From NCBI GenBank assembly GCA_026994125.1, contig JALWRJ010000022.1, forward strand, positions 1 through 9,489: a DNA stretch of 9,489 bases, read 5' to 3'. Made by a program: the position numbers and the translations under genes. Positions 1-6,885 of the stretch are shown piece after piece. This DNA comes from Cyclobacteriaceae bacterium. GTDB lineage: Bacteria > Bacteroidota > Bacteroidia > Cytophagales > Cyclobacteriaceae. Under the pieces are notes generated by a model. That model was not told where the DNA came from and made no database searches. It was given only the letters and a program-made list of their open reading frames with translations. Every line of letters begins with the position of its first letter. The first letter of the stretch is position 1.

Positions 1-90
1 GATATGGCCGACACCCCCACCAAAATTAATACCCTAAGTACGCAACCCTTAGTAGATTACTATAACAAAAGTGCCGATAACTGGCGCTAA
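1..90 (+). CDS. C-terminal end of an unidentified protein (5' truncated)
   Basis: The first reading frame is open from base 1 to a TAA at 88-90, while the other two plus-strand frames close within about 36 bases, so this is most likely the 3' end of a gene that starts outside the window. The 29 visible residues include the stretch QPLVDYYNKSADNWR at the C terminus. A T-x-P-L-x-x-Y-Y pattern occurs near the C-terminal part of adenylate kinases, but there the chain continues further, so I do not assign it. An ATG at base 4 makes a tiny separate ORF possible but unlikely. The next gene starts 33 bases downstream on the same strand, so the two may be co-transcribed. Confidence 0.5.
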   Translation, partial: DMADTPTKINTLSTQPLVDYYNKSADNWR

Positions 91-123
91 CGGGTTTTGT
101 TTAGTTATTTTTGAACAATAATT

Positions 124-663
124 ATGGTTACTCTGCTAAAGAATTTATTTGAAAGTCCTGCACATGCCAATTATAAAAACATTACTGTATTTATAGGGCA
201 CCCGGGATTCGAAAAACATTTTACACCCCTAAAATCCTTACAAATAAATTCTGTGTTTGGCATGTTAGAATTGGCTATTATAGGTAGTTCGCATTATTTA
301 AAAGTGCCCGGATACCTCTCAGAAGTGGTTTCCACAACACAGCAAACTTTTAACGAACAAGAAACCATTAGCACACAAAAAGGGAATTTTTCCGAGATTA
401 GTATGCCTGTTAACAACCTGCACTACAGGCTCACGAAGCATGTAGATAATAATTTTGCCTCGAAAGCCGATTATAAGAAGGCGGTAACTTCCCATATTGC
501 CACCAGCCAACTGCATTACAAATTTGGATTGCTTAATACCGGAGTAACAACTTTACGCTATACCCAAACCGACCATCGTTTTGTATTGCACACCATGCAC
601 TCGTACCCTCAACAACGAGCCATTGTTTATACTACCACCAGTCTAAGTTTATTAACCTTATAA
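124..663 (+). CDS. Conserved-looking protein of unknown function, possible DUF2617 relative
   Basis: This 179-residue protein starts at the first ATG after the preceding stop. It has no signal peptide or membrane segment, so it is probably cytoplasmic. Two stretches look conserved: residues 47-61, reading MLELAIIGSSHYLKV, and the C-terminal half from about 129, with the order H-Y-x-F, then HRFVLHTMHSYP at 150-161 and AIVYTTTSL at 166-174. From memory, this combination (an L-G-A-S-H-like strand early, an H-x-YP strand followed by a V-x-T strand late) recalls DUF2617, best known from Actinobacteria. I cannot confirm the match, and the family has no known function. It lies 33 bases after the truncated gene and faces the DUF1684 gene across a 43-base convergent gap that holds only an AT-rich dyad (CTTTAAA/TTTAAAG, 672-686). 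The coding frame is trusted because it is long and codon use resembles the neighbours. Confidence 0.75.
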   Translation: MVTLLKNLFESPAHANYKNITVFIGHPGFEKHFTPLKSLQINSVFGMLELAIIGSSHYLKVPGYLSEVVSTTQQTFNEQETISTQKGNFSEISMPVNNLHYRLTKHVDNNFASKADYKKAVTSHIATSQLHYKFGLLNTGVTTLRYTQTDHRFVLHTMHSYPQQRAIVYTTTSLSLLTL

Positions 664-706
664 TACGTTAACTTTAAAATTTAAAGATTAAAATAAATGT
701 TCCCGT

Positions 707-1339
707 TTAAGGATACATAAGCTCGCCCGCTTCAATTTTAACCTCCAGGTGGTTCTCGCGGGGTGGAATTGGGCATGAATGGTCGGGATTATAAACACAG
801 TATGGGTTGTAGGCCATATTAAAATCTACTATGAGGGTATCGTTTTCGGGTACGTCCAGCACCAGGTAGCGCCCACCTCCATAGGTGGCATCGCCCGAGG
901 TAAGGTCGGTAAATGGTATAAATAAGGCGCCTTTCTTTTGCCCCGATTTGGCCGCTCGTTTACCCTGATAAACATCCAAGGTTAGCGGTTTGCCATGCAA
1001 ATTAAACGATACTTGGCCATAAATCAGGTATTCGTACACCTGCCCACCGGTGGTTTTAATCTCAAATGTGCGCCCATCATTAAATCTTTTAAGCTGGCCT
1101 TTTATTCGGTAGTTATACAATACAGGATAGTAGTTTAACCCCGTAAAGTTTTTCATTAGCTCTTTTGTAAGCATGGTTTTATCCTCTTGCTTATAATTGG
1201 CATCTTTTTGTTGGCGCCATTCTTTTACTTTTTGTATATATTCGGTTTCATTATCGGCATAAATAAATCCTTGTGCCTTGCTCAAGTGGCCTAAAACTGT
1301 TAAAAACGCTACTAAAAGGGTGGTTACTCGTATGCTCAT
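707..1339 (-). CDS. Secreted DUF1684 family protein
   Basis: The 210-residue product begins with a typical signal peptide: R4, a hydrophobic core at about 6-19, and a likely signal peptidase I site after S-K-A (residue 22). No lipobox cysteine is present, so the mature protein should be soluble in the periplasm or exported. The body has the hallmark DUF1684 blocks: LFIPFTDLTSGDATYGGGRY (139-158), DFNMAYNPYCVYN (172-184), and CPIPPRENHLEVKIEAGE (189-206). These conserved Y, C, P and E residues form the family core, but the biochemical function of DUF1684 is not established. I start at the ATG ending at 1339. An in-frame TTG at 1346-1348 would add three residues and is less likely. No Shine-Dalgarno is visible. 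The gene lies downstream of the secDF terminator, so it probably has its own promoter, and a 9-bp inverted repeat sits about 55 bases upstream. Family assignment is firm; role is unknown. Confidence 0.9.
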   Translation of the reverse strand: MSIRVTTLLVAFLTVLGHLSKAQGFIYADNETEYIQKVKEWRQQKDANYKQEDKTMLTKELMKNFTGLNYYPVLYNYRIKGQLKRFNDGRTFEIKTTGGQVYEYLIYGQVSFNLHGKPLTLDVYQGKRAAKSGQKKGALFIPFTDLTSGDATYGGGRYLVLDVPENDTLIVDFNMAYNPYCVYNPDHSCPIPPRENHLEVKIEAGELMYP

Positions 1340-1392
1340 AATGTTCAAAAAATTAAAATTCGCACCAAGATAACGAACTCAGTACAATCCCC

Positions 1393-1420
1393 CTGTATAA
1401 AATTTTTGTAATTTATACAG
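1393..1420. promoter_or_regulatory. 9-bp inverted repeat upstream of the DUF1684 gene
   Basis: CTGTATAAA at 1393-1401 is mirrored exactly by TTTATACAG at 1412-1420, with a 10-base AT-rich spacer. It lies about 54 bases before the DUF1684 start codon and 50 bases past the secDF terminator. No run of T follows on either strand, so it does not look like a terminator. Two arms one helical turn apart would suit a dimeric DNA-binding regulator, but that is inference, and AT-rich dyads also arise by chance. Confidence 0.35.
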
Positions 1421-1470
1421 CGCCCCATTCTAACCAATTACCTGAATGTTATCCTCCTTTTTATGCTAAC

Positions 1471-1504
1471 AAAAAAAGGCTGCCCAATATTGGGCAGCCT
1501 TTTT
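1471..1504 (-). terminator. Rho-independent terminator of secDF
   Basis: A perfect 32-base palindrome spans 1473-1504. Its arms are AAAAAGGCTGCCC and GGGCAGCCTTTTT around AATATT, which gives a GC-rich stem. Read on the minus strand it ends in seven T, starting 22 bases after the secDF stop codon, which is the classic intrinsic terminator layout. The plus strand also ends in five T, so it could act in both directions, but no plus-strand gene leads into it. It separates secDF transcription from the DUF1684 gene. Confidence 0.9.
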
Positions 1505-1525
1505 GAGTCTAGTTTATTTAACCTT

Positions 1526-4513
1526 CTATTTTAAGGTTTCCTTCTTATCTAAATCTATTACAATAGGCGATGCAATAAAAACAGAAGAGTAAGTACCCAC
1601 CAATACACCAATGGTTAAGGCAAAGGAGAACCCTCGAAGTACGGCTCCACCAAACACTAACAATACCAACACTACCACCAGAGTAGTTAGCGAAGTAATA
1701 ACCGTTCTATTAAGGGTACTGTTAATTGCTCCGTTAAAAATATCGATACGGTTAGACGAAGTGTGCAAGCCAATGTTTTCACGGATTCTGTCAAAAACAA
1801 TTACAGTATCGTTAATGGAATACCCAATAATGGTAAGAATGGCCGCAATAAACACCTGGTCTATCTCAAAACTATAACCTAAGGCTCCGGCAATAGCAAA
1901 AGCAGCTAATACCATGAGGGTATCGTGGAACAAGGCTACAATAGCACCCAGGCCAAACTGCCATTTTCTAAACCTTACCACAATGTATAAAAAGATTACG
2001 ATAAGCGAAAGAAACATGGCTTTCATGGAATCCTTTTTAATATCATCGGCAATAGTGGCTCCTACCTTTTCAGAGCTTAAAATGGCAAAGTGCGAATCAT
2101 CTACTTTGCTGCCATCGGGCGTGTAGAGTTGGCCGGTTATTTCCTGAATGCCCTGTATTAACAATTGCTGTATTTTCTCATCTGCTTCGGTCGATTCCTC
2201 TCCTACCCGATAGCTGGTGGTAACTTTAATTACATTATTGGCGCCAAAGGTTTTGGCTTCGGTACCGGCACCTTCAAACGATTTCGAAATGCCCGTTTTA
2301 ATTACTGAGGCCTCTACAGGTTGGTTAAATTTAATTACGTAGGAACGGCCTCCTTTAAAATCTACGCCCATATTAAGGCCATTTATAAATAAAAGCGCCA
2401 TGCCAATTACTATAATTACGCCCGAAATCAAGTAAGCCTTCATACGTTTACCCATAAAATCGATGTTCATATCGGATAATAAACCGGCTGAAAAACGAGT
2501 TTTAAAATTAAGGTTGCTGGCATCTCCTTTTTTGCGCAACCATTGCTCTACAATTACCCGGGTAATATATACAGCCGAAAAGAACGAACTTCCAATACCT
2601 ATCATTAAGGTAATGGCAAACCCTTTTACCGGCCCCTGCCCTAACGAGTATAATATTGCGGCTGTTAAAAAGGTAGTTACATTGGAGTCGATAATGGAGC
2701 TAAACGCTTTACTATACCCCGATGAAACGGCCTCACGTAAAGCCACTCCATTACGAAGTTCTTCACGAATACGTTCAAAAATAAGTACGTTGGCATCGAT
2801 AGACATACCAATGGTAAGTACAATACCGGCAATTCCGGGTAAGGTAAGTGCAGCACTTAATTGCGCCAAAATACCCATTATAAAAAAGATGTTAAACAGT
2901 AGGGCAAAGTTGGCAATAAAGCCTCCACGGGCATAATAAAACACCATAAATAATACCACCAAGGCTAACCCGGCCACAATGGATTTTACTCCTTGCAACT
3001 GTGCTTCTTTACCAAGGGTTGGCCCAATAATGGCTTCTTGCACAATGCGGGTAGGAGCAGGCAAGGTACCTGCTTTTAACACATTGGCTAAATCTTTGGC
3101 TTCTTCAATGGTAAAGTTTCCAGAAATTTCGGAGTTGCCATTAGGTATTTCTCCATTTACATTGGGGGCCGAGTACACGTACCCATCGAGCACAATGGCT
3201 ATGCGTTCTCCAATATTGGCAGCGGTTAACTTACGCCATTTTTTTGCTCCGTTGGCATTCATTTGCATAGATACTGCCGGACGAGTAGCCTGGTCTAAAG
3301 TTTGGCGGGCATCGGTAATTACATCTCCTTCCAATGGGGCTTTACCTCCACGCAAGGTTTTTAAAATATGTAATTCAATATGTGGTTCAACATCAGCTTC
3401 CTGGTGATCGTGTGGTTTAACCTCCCAAGCCAGTTTAAAGTGGTTAGGAATTAAGTCCTGAATATCCTTACGCTTAAAAATTCGGTTAATCTTAAACGTA
3501 TCTTTTACATTATACACCAATCCTTCCTGGCTGGTAATTAAGCTAAAAATAGGCGAAACCTGCGTATTAAGCAGGGAGTCAAGTTTTTCTTTTTGGGCTG
3601 CACTATCGTTTTCGGCCACAGCGGTGCTATCGCTACCGGCTCCAAGGAGCTCTTCCAGGCTTTCTTCAGGTGCTTCTACCTGGGTAGAGTCCTGTTCTAA
3701 GCTTAGCTCAGCCGCATTTTTTTTCTGCTCCTCTACCAGGTAATTATTAATGCTTTGTAAAAAATTACCCGATTCGGCCGGAGTGGCTACCTCGAAAAAC
3801 TCAAGCTTAGCAGCTCCTTGCAACAGCTTACGAACCCGTTCGGGGTTATCGGCTCCGGGAATTTCTACCTGAATACGCCCGGTACCTTGTAACCGCTGGA
3901 TATTGGGTTGCGAAGTACCAAAGCGGTCGATACGTGTACGCAAAATATTAAACGAGCGATCCATGGCATCTTCAATTTCGGCATTTATAATGCGCATTAT
4001 TTCGTCATCGCTCGATTCAATCGAAATTTTACCCCGGTTGGCTGCATTCGAAAAAATGGGGCTTAATCTGCCCTCGGGTTTTAGTTCTTTAAACGATTCG
4101 TAAAATAATTTACTAAAAGGCTCTTGACTTGATTTTTGTTTTTCAACAGCTTTATCAATGGCAGCCAAAAAATCAGGGTCTTCGTTGTTTCCACTAAGCC
4201 CCTTTAGTATTTCAACGGGCGAAACCTCTAACACAACGTGCATACCGCCCTGTAAATCGAGCCCTAAGCTAAGCTCGGTGTCTTTAATTTCTTTAAAGGT
4301 ATAATCTACCCCAAACAAACTGTACACAGGTTCGTTCCAAATGGAATCCAGATACACTTGTTTCTTGGCCAAATCTACCACACCCGCCTCGTTTGTGGCT
4401 GCGGCTATGGCCTCTTTCTGTATATTTCGTGATACAAACGTAAACGACAAATAATACAGACATAATGCAGTAACAATTAATGTTAGTACAACTATAGCTC
4501 CTCTATTTCTCAT
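1526..4513 (-). CDS. secDF: Fused protein translocase subunit SecDF
   Basis: SecDF associates with SecYEG in the inner membrane and uses the proton gradient to pull exported proteins out on the periplasmic side. This 995-residue protein joins SecD and SecF. The SecD half has TM1 (about 7-24), the LGLDLQGG motif at 83-90, the periplasmic region with RTRIDRFG (192-199) and IPGADNPERVRKLLQGAAKLEFFEV (218-242), and TM2-6 at about 508-655. The SecF half has TM7 (692-711), DFKGG at 718-722, and TM8-12 (about 831-985). The acidic residues expected in the proton path are present: D573 in SIDAN and D902 in SIND, each followed by a F-[ED]-R-I-R-E motif. It is about 250 residues longer than the roughly 735-residue fused proteins of Bacillus and Thermus, with extra sequence near 100-190 and an acidic, low-complexity stretch near 245-320. 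The start is the only ATG before TM1. No promoter match is seen in the 116-base gap upstream, so it may be transcribed with the small gene at 4630-5001. Confidence 0.98.
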   Translation of the reverse strand: MRNRGAIVVLTLIVTALCLYYLSFTFVSRNIQKEAIAAATNEAGVVDLAKKQVYLDSIWNEPVYSLFGVDYTFKEIKDTELSLGLDLQGGMHVVLEVSPVEILKGLSGNNEDPDFLAAIDKAVEKQKSSQEPFSKLFYESFKELKPEGRLSPIFSNAANRGKISIESSDDEIMRIINAEIEDAMDRSFNILRTRIDRFGTSQPNIQRLQGTGRIQVEIPGADNPERVRKLLQGAAKLEFFEVATPAESGNFLQSINNYLVEEQKKNAAELSLEQDSTQVEAPEESLEELLGAGSDSTAVAENDSAAQKEKLDSLLNTQVSPIFSLITSQEGLVYNVKDTFKINRIFKRKDIQDLIPNHFKLAWEVKPHDHQEADVEPHIELHILKTLRGGKAPLEGDVITDARQTLDQATRPAVSMQMNANGAKKWRKLTAANIGERIAIVLDGYVYSAPNVNGEIPNGNSEISGNFTIEEAKDLANVLKAGTLPAPTRIVQEAIIGPTLGKEAQLQGVKSIVAGLALVVLFMVFYYARGGFIANFALLFNIFFIMGILAQLSAALTLPGIAGIVLTIGMSIDANVLIFERIREELRNGVALREAVSSGYSKAFSSIIDSNVTTFLTAAILYSLGQGPVKGFAITLMIGIGSSFFSAVYITRVIVEQWLRKKGDASNLNFKTRFSAGLLSDMNIDFMGKRMKAYLISGVIIVIGMALLFINGLNMGVDFKGGRSYVIKFNQPVEASVIKTGISKSFEGAGTEAKTFGANNVIKVTTSYRVGEESTEADEKIQQLLIQGIQEITGQLYTPDGSKVDDSHFAILSSEKVGATIADDIKKDSMKAMFLSLIVIFLYIVVRFRKWQFGLGAIVALFHDTLMVLAAFAIAGALGYSFEIDQVFIAAILTIIGYSINDTVIVFDRIRENIGLHTSSNRIDIFNGAINSTLNRTVITSLTTLVVVLVLLVFGGAVLRGFSFALTIGVLVGTYSSVFIASPIVIDLDKKETLK

Positions 4514-4629
4514 AATTTAGTAAAATTGATTAATTAGTTTATTGATTTATGTAATAACCGGCTGGTTACATTTATATATTGCCGGAAAATGTAAATAAGG
4601 AAAATAGCTACCGAAGCAGCCAAGCACAT

Positions 4630-5001
4630 TTAGGGTGCGTTAGGGGAAATTACTTGCCGAAACAAGGTATTGAAAAAGGGAGTAAATCCCGATTTTTCGG
4701 TATAAATGGCAATGATTTTTTTATGCTCGCCAAAAACAATTTCTTTAATTTGGTAAAATTCCTGATCGATGTGAACACCCGGAACCGATAAAAATACATC
4801 TTGCGCAGAGGTAAGTATATTTTGTGTTTCGTTGGGAGCCGAATCATCATCAGGCTGCGCTTTGGTTTTGTTAGCAACCTGTACAGCCTCTATTTGGTGC
4901 TGAACATAGGTGTTTCCTGCCTGGTAGGCAAGTACAGCCAAACCCAGCAAGATGACCAATAGGTACGAAAACGGGCGATTTGTTGATTTTTTAACACTCA
5001 T
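4630..5001 (-). CDS. Small single-pass membrane protein of unknown function, upstream of secDF
   Basis: The 123-residue product has a basic N terminus (KKSTNR), one hydrophobic segment at about 11-27, and then a polar domain. By the positive-inside rule the N terminus is cytoplasmic and the roughly 95-residue C-terminal part is periplasmic. Residues 33-68 are polar and acidic (with DDD at 51-53) and probably form an extended linker. From about 69 there is a compact predicted fold that includes VFGEHKKIIAIYTEKSGF (89-106). I do not recognise the family. It is the size of YajC, which accompanies secD/secF in many bacteria, but it lacks the YajC-type sequence after its membrane segment. An uncleaved anchor is more likely than a signal peptide because no good cleavage motif follows the core. 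The gene lies 116 bases before secDF on the same strand and has a good promoter match just upstream. Codon use resembles its neighbours. Confidence 0.75.
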   Translation of the reverse strand: MSVKKSTNRPFSYLLVILLGLAVLAYQAGNTYVQHQIEAVQVANKTKAQPDDDSAPNETQNILTSAQDVFLSVPGVHIDQEFYQIKEIVFGEHKKIIAIYTEKSGFTPFFNTLFRQVISPNAP

Positions 5002-5014
5002 TTTAAACGAACGG

Positions 5015-5045
5015 CAAACTTATTTAATCCATTGATTACCCACAA
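5015..5045 (-). promoter_or_regulatory. Bacteroidota-type promoter for the 4630-5001 gene and perhaps secDF
   Basis: On the minus strand TTG (5045-5043) is followed after 20 bases by TAAGTTTG (5022-5015), an exact match to the TAnnTTTG -7 element of Bacteroidota sigma factor promoters with acceptable spacing. Transcription would begin near 5010, giving a leader of about 9 bases before the start codon at 5001. The position between the udk stop and the next gene suits a new transcription unit. Such short motifs can occur by chance in AT-rich DNA. Confidence 0.45.
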
Positions 5046-5164
5046 GTTATTTTGTAAATAAGATACACCACTTTGGGGTATAGCCACAAGCCAAACTTTA
5101 CCGGAAATAGTGTATTGTATAAATTTGCCTACGCTTTATTACAAAAGCACTACTTAAATTTTCA

Positions 5165-5785
5165 TTATAACTTACTCCTTACAAAACTAACAATTACATC
5201 CAGGGCGCTATCGTAAGATTTGTGATTAGGTATAATAATATCGGCCTGCGATTTAAATGGTTTTATATGTTTTTCGTAGGTAGGCATTACGTGGTGCTCG
5301 TAGCGGTAAAGCACATCGTCTAAATCGTACCCTCGCTCTTTATCATCACGTACAATTCTTCGTATCAGCTTAATGTAATCCTTGGCATCGATGTAGAGTT
5401 TCATATCCAAAATTTTGGATATAGGTTGGTAATACAACACAAAAATACCCTCTACCACAATAACAGGAGCCGGTTTTAACACAATGGTATTAGGATTGGC
5501 ATTGGGGTTATTAAAGGTATATTCTTTAAGCGTTACCGGTTGCCCGTTTTTTAATTTTTCAATGTCGTTTTTATAGGCTTCAAAATCGATAGATTCGGGC
5601 AAATCAAAATTCTTTACCCCTTTTATATCAACAGGTTGCTGGTCGCGCGGTTTGTAGTAATTATCTTGCGAAATCAAGCAAACCTCATCGCGTGTAAACT
5701 TACTTAACAAGCCGTTTAAAAACCGGGTTTTACCGGAACCACTTCCGCCTGTTATTCCTATTATAAAGGGTTTTTTAGTTACCAT
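5165..5785 (-). CDS. udk: Uridine kinase
   Basis: Uridine kinase phosphorylates uridine and cytidine to UMP and CMP with a nucleoside triphosphate, the entry step of pyrimidine ribonucleoside salvage in the cytoplasm. The 206-residue protein has the P-loop GGSGSGKT at 13-20, the SQDNYYK motif (39-45), NFDLPESIDFEAY (59-71) that lines the nucleoside pocket, the Walker B-like strand VIVVEGIFVLY (108-118), and an arginine-rich lid, RRIVRDDKERG (142-152). Length agrees with the usual 205-215 residues. The ATG lies inside the end of the upstream rdgB-type gene (ATGGTAA, 7-base overlap), so translation is probably coupled. It is the last gene of the five-gene minus-strand operon. Phosphoribulokinase and pantothenate kinase share the fold, but the motifs fit uridine kinase best. 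Confidence 0.95.
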   Translation of the reverse strand: MVTKKPFIIGITGGSGSGKTRFLNGLLSKFTRDEVCLISQDNYYKPRDQQPVDIKGVKNFDLPESIDFEAYKNDIEKLKNGQPVTLKEYTFNNPNANPNTIVLKPAPVIVVEGIFVLYYQPISKILDMKLYIDAKDYIKLIRRIVRDDKERGYDLDDVLYRYEHHVMPTYEKHIKPFKSQADIIIPNHKSYDSALDVIVSFVRSKL

Positions 5786-6363
5786 GTTTGTTGGGTTAAG
5801 TAGGTGGCCAGCTTTGCCACGGCCTTACCCCGGTGGCTTATATTGTTTTTTTCAGTTGGGCTCATTTGGGCAAAGGTAATGTTGTAGTTGTCGGGTATAA
5901 AAATGGGGTCATACCCAAAGCCGGCCTTACCGGCTGGCCGGGTGGTTATAAGGCCTGTTACCACACCTTCAAAATACCTGGGCGGCTGTTCGCCTAAGAG
6001 CAAGGCAATTACGGTTCTAAACCGAGCTTTCCTATTGGCAACCCCCATCATATTTTGGAGCAATAGTTCCATATTTTTTATAGAATCAGCTGGCTCGCCT
6101 GCATACCGCGCACTAAACACTCCTGGGGTTCCATCCAGGGCTTCAACTTCCAAACCAGTATCATCGGCAAAGCAATTTATACCAAAATTGTTTTTAACAT
6201 ACGCTGCTTTTGCCAACGCATTTTGAGCTAAGGTACTTCCGTTTTCGGGTATTTCCTGTAAGCAACCAATTTGGGTAAGCCCTTTTAGCTCGATAGTAGC
6301 CCCCAGCAACTCACGCAACTCTTTTAGTTTATGTTCGTTATGGGTGGCAAAGCAAAGTTGCAT
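5779..6363 (-). CDS. rdgB: Non-canonical purine NTP pyrophosphatase (RdgB/HAM1 family)
   Basis: This cytoplasmic house-cleaning enzyme hydrolyses ITP, dITP and XTP to the monophosphate and pyrophosphate, keeping deaminated purines out of DNA and RNA. The 194-residue protein has the N-terminal substrate loop FATHNEHKLKE (5-15), the metal-binding and catalytic block ADDTGLEVEALDGTPGVFSARYAG (66-89, with D67 and D68), FGYDPIF (149-155), which binds the base, and SHRGKA (176-181). Length is normal for the family. Its ATG overlaps the stop of the upstream FKBP gene by one base (TAATG), and its own end overlaps udk by 7 bases. It is sandwiched between FKBP lipoprotein genes and udk, so it is expressed with them, and its link with udk and nrnA is nucleotide metabolism. 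Confidence 0.96.
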   Translation of the reverse strand: MQLCFATHNEHKLKELRELLGATIELKGLTQIGCLQEIPENGSTLAQNALAKAAYVKNNFGINCFADDTGLEVEALDGTPGVFSARYAGEPADSIKNMELLLQNMMGVANRKARFRTVIALLLGEQPPRYFEGVVTGLITTRPAGKAGFGYDPIFIPDNYNITFAQMSPTEKNNISHRGKAVAKLATYLTQQTW

Positions 6364-6884
6364 TACTTAACAGTATGTAGCTTCATATCAAAAATAAGGT
6401 TGGCATTGGAGGGTATATCGCCACTTCCTTTGTAGCCATACCCATAGCCCGATGGTATATACATGGTTACCGAATCGCCCTCCTGCATATCGAGCAAAAC
6501 TGCTTGCCAGCCCGCTATGAGTGCACCTAAGCTAAAGGTTACGCTATCGTTGGCATCAAATTGAGTTCCATTACTTAACAGCCTGCCCTTATAAGATACC
6601 ACTACTTGTGTATTAAGCGATGGCGGAGTAAGGCCATTTCCCTCCTCATGCACTACATAGCTTACATATCCTTTGCAGGGTTCGCCCGTGGGGGTTTTAA
6701 CTGTATTACAATCTTTTAACACATTGATAATGCCGTTATCGGCCAAATACGTATCTATGATATCGAGGTCTATGGCCAATTGCTCTTCAAAGGGCAAGGC
6801 CGGTGGCTTAGGGTCTTCTTTCTTTTTACAAGCCGTAACCAAGGCCAGGCTTGCAAGCAATAGCATACCAATCGAACTCCTCAT
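6363..6884 (-). CDS. FKBP-type peptidyl-prolyl isomerase lipoprotein, single domain
   Basis: A 173-residue predicted lipoprotein that should catalyse cis-trans isomerisation of X-Pro bonds outside the inner membrane. A lipoprotein signal peptide ends in L-V-T-A-C, giving lipidated C19, followed by KKKEDPKPP. A helix-like segment (DLDIIDTYLADNGI, 39-52) precedes the FKBP domain at about 75-173. Residues equivalent to the FKBP12 active site are present: Y98, F109-D110, I123, W126, Y149 and F165. The pair C59 and C70 before the domain could form a disulfide. I start at the ATG ending at 6884, one base after the upstream stop; a TTG 15 bases further up would add MIYNK and overlap the previous gene. 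In Flavobacterium the FKBP lipoprotein GldI is needed for gliding. This protein or its upstream neighbour could be related, but orthology cannot be decided here. Confidence 0.93.
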   Translation of the reverse strand: MRSSIGMLLLASLALVTACKKKEDPKPPALPFEEQLAIDLDIIDTYLADNGIINVLKDCNTVKTPTGEPCKGYVSYVVHEEGNGLTPPSLNTQVVVSYKGRLLSNGTQFDANDSVTFSLGALIAGWQAVLLDMQEGDSVTMYIPSGYGYGYKGSGDIPSNANLIFDMKLHTVK

Positions 6885-6885
6885 T

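Noticed and set aside
106..113. TATTTTTG before the 124-663 gene as a promoter -7 element
   Set aside because: It matches TAnnTTTG, but there is no TTG at the right distance upstream and the gene is only 33 bases after another on the same strand. Chance is likely.
1611..3407. Several plus-strand ORFs of 70-157 codons opposite secDF
   Set aside because: They are antisense shadows of secDF: the secDF frame is a complete recognisable protein, and their translations show no recognisable domain or motif.
4558..4585. CCGGC/GCCGG pair between the small membrane gene and secDF as a terminator
   Set aside because: Only five base pairs around an 18-base loop and no T run after it on the minus strand, so it does not support termination before secDF.
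5047..5081. Weak hairpins after udk (TTATTT/AAATAA, and ATACACC/GGGGTAT with one mismatch) as the operon terminator
   Set aside because: The stems are AT-only or mismatched and lack a clear T tail. A terminator is expected somewhere here, but the sequence does not identify it.
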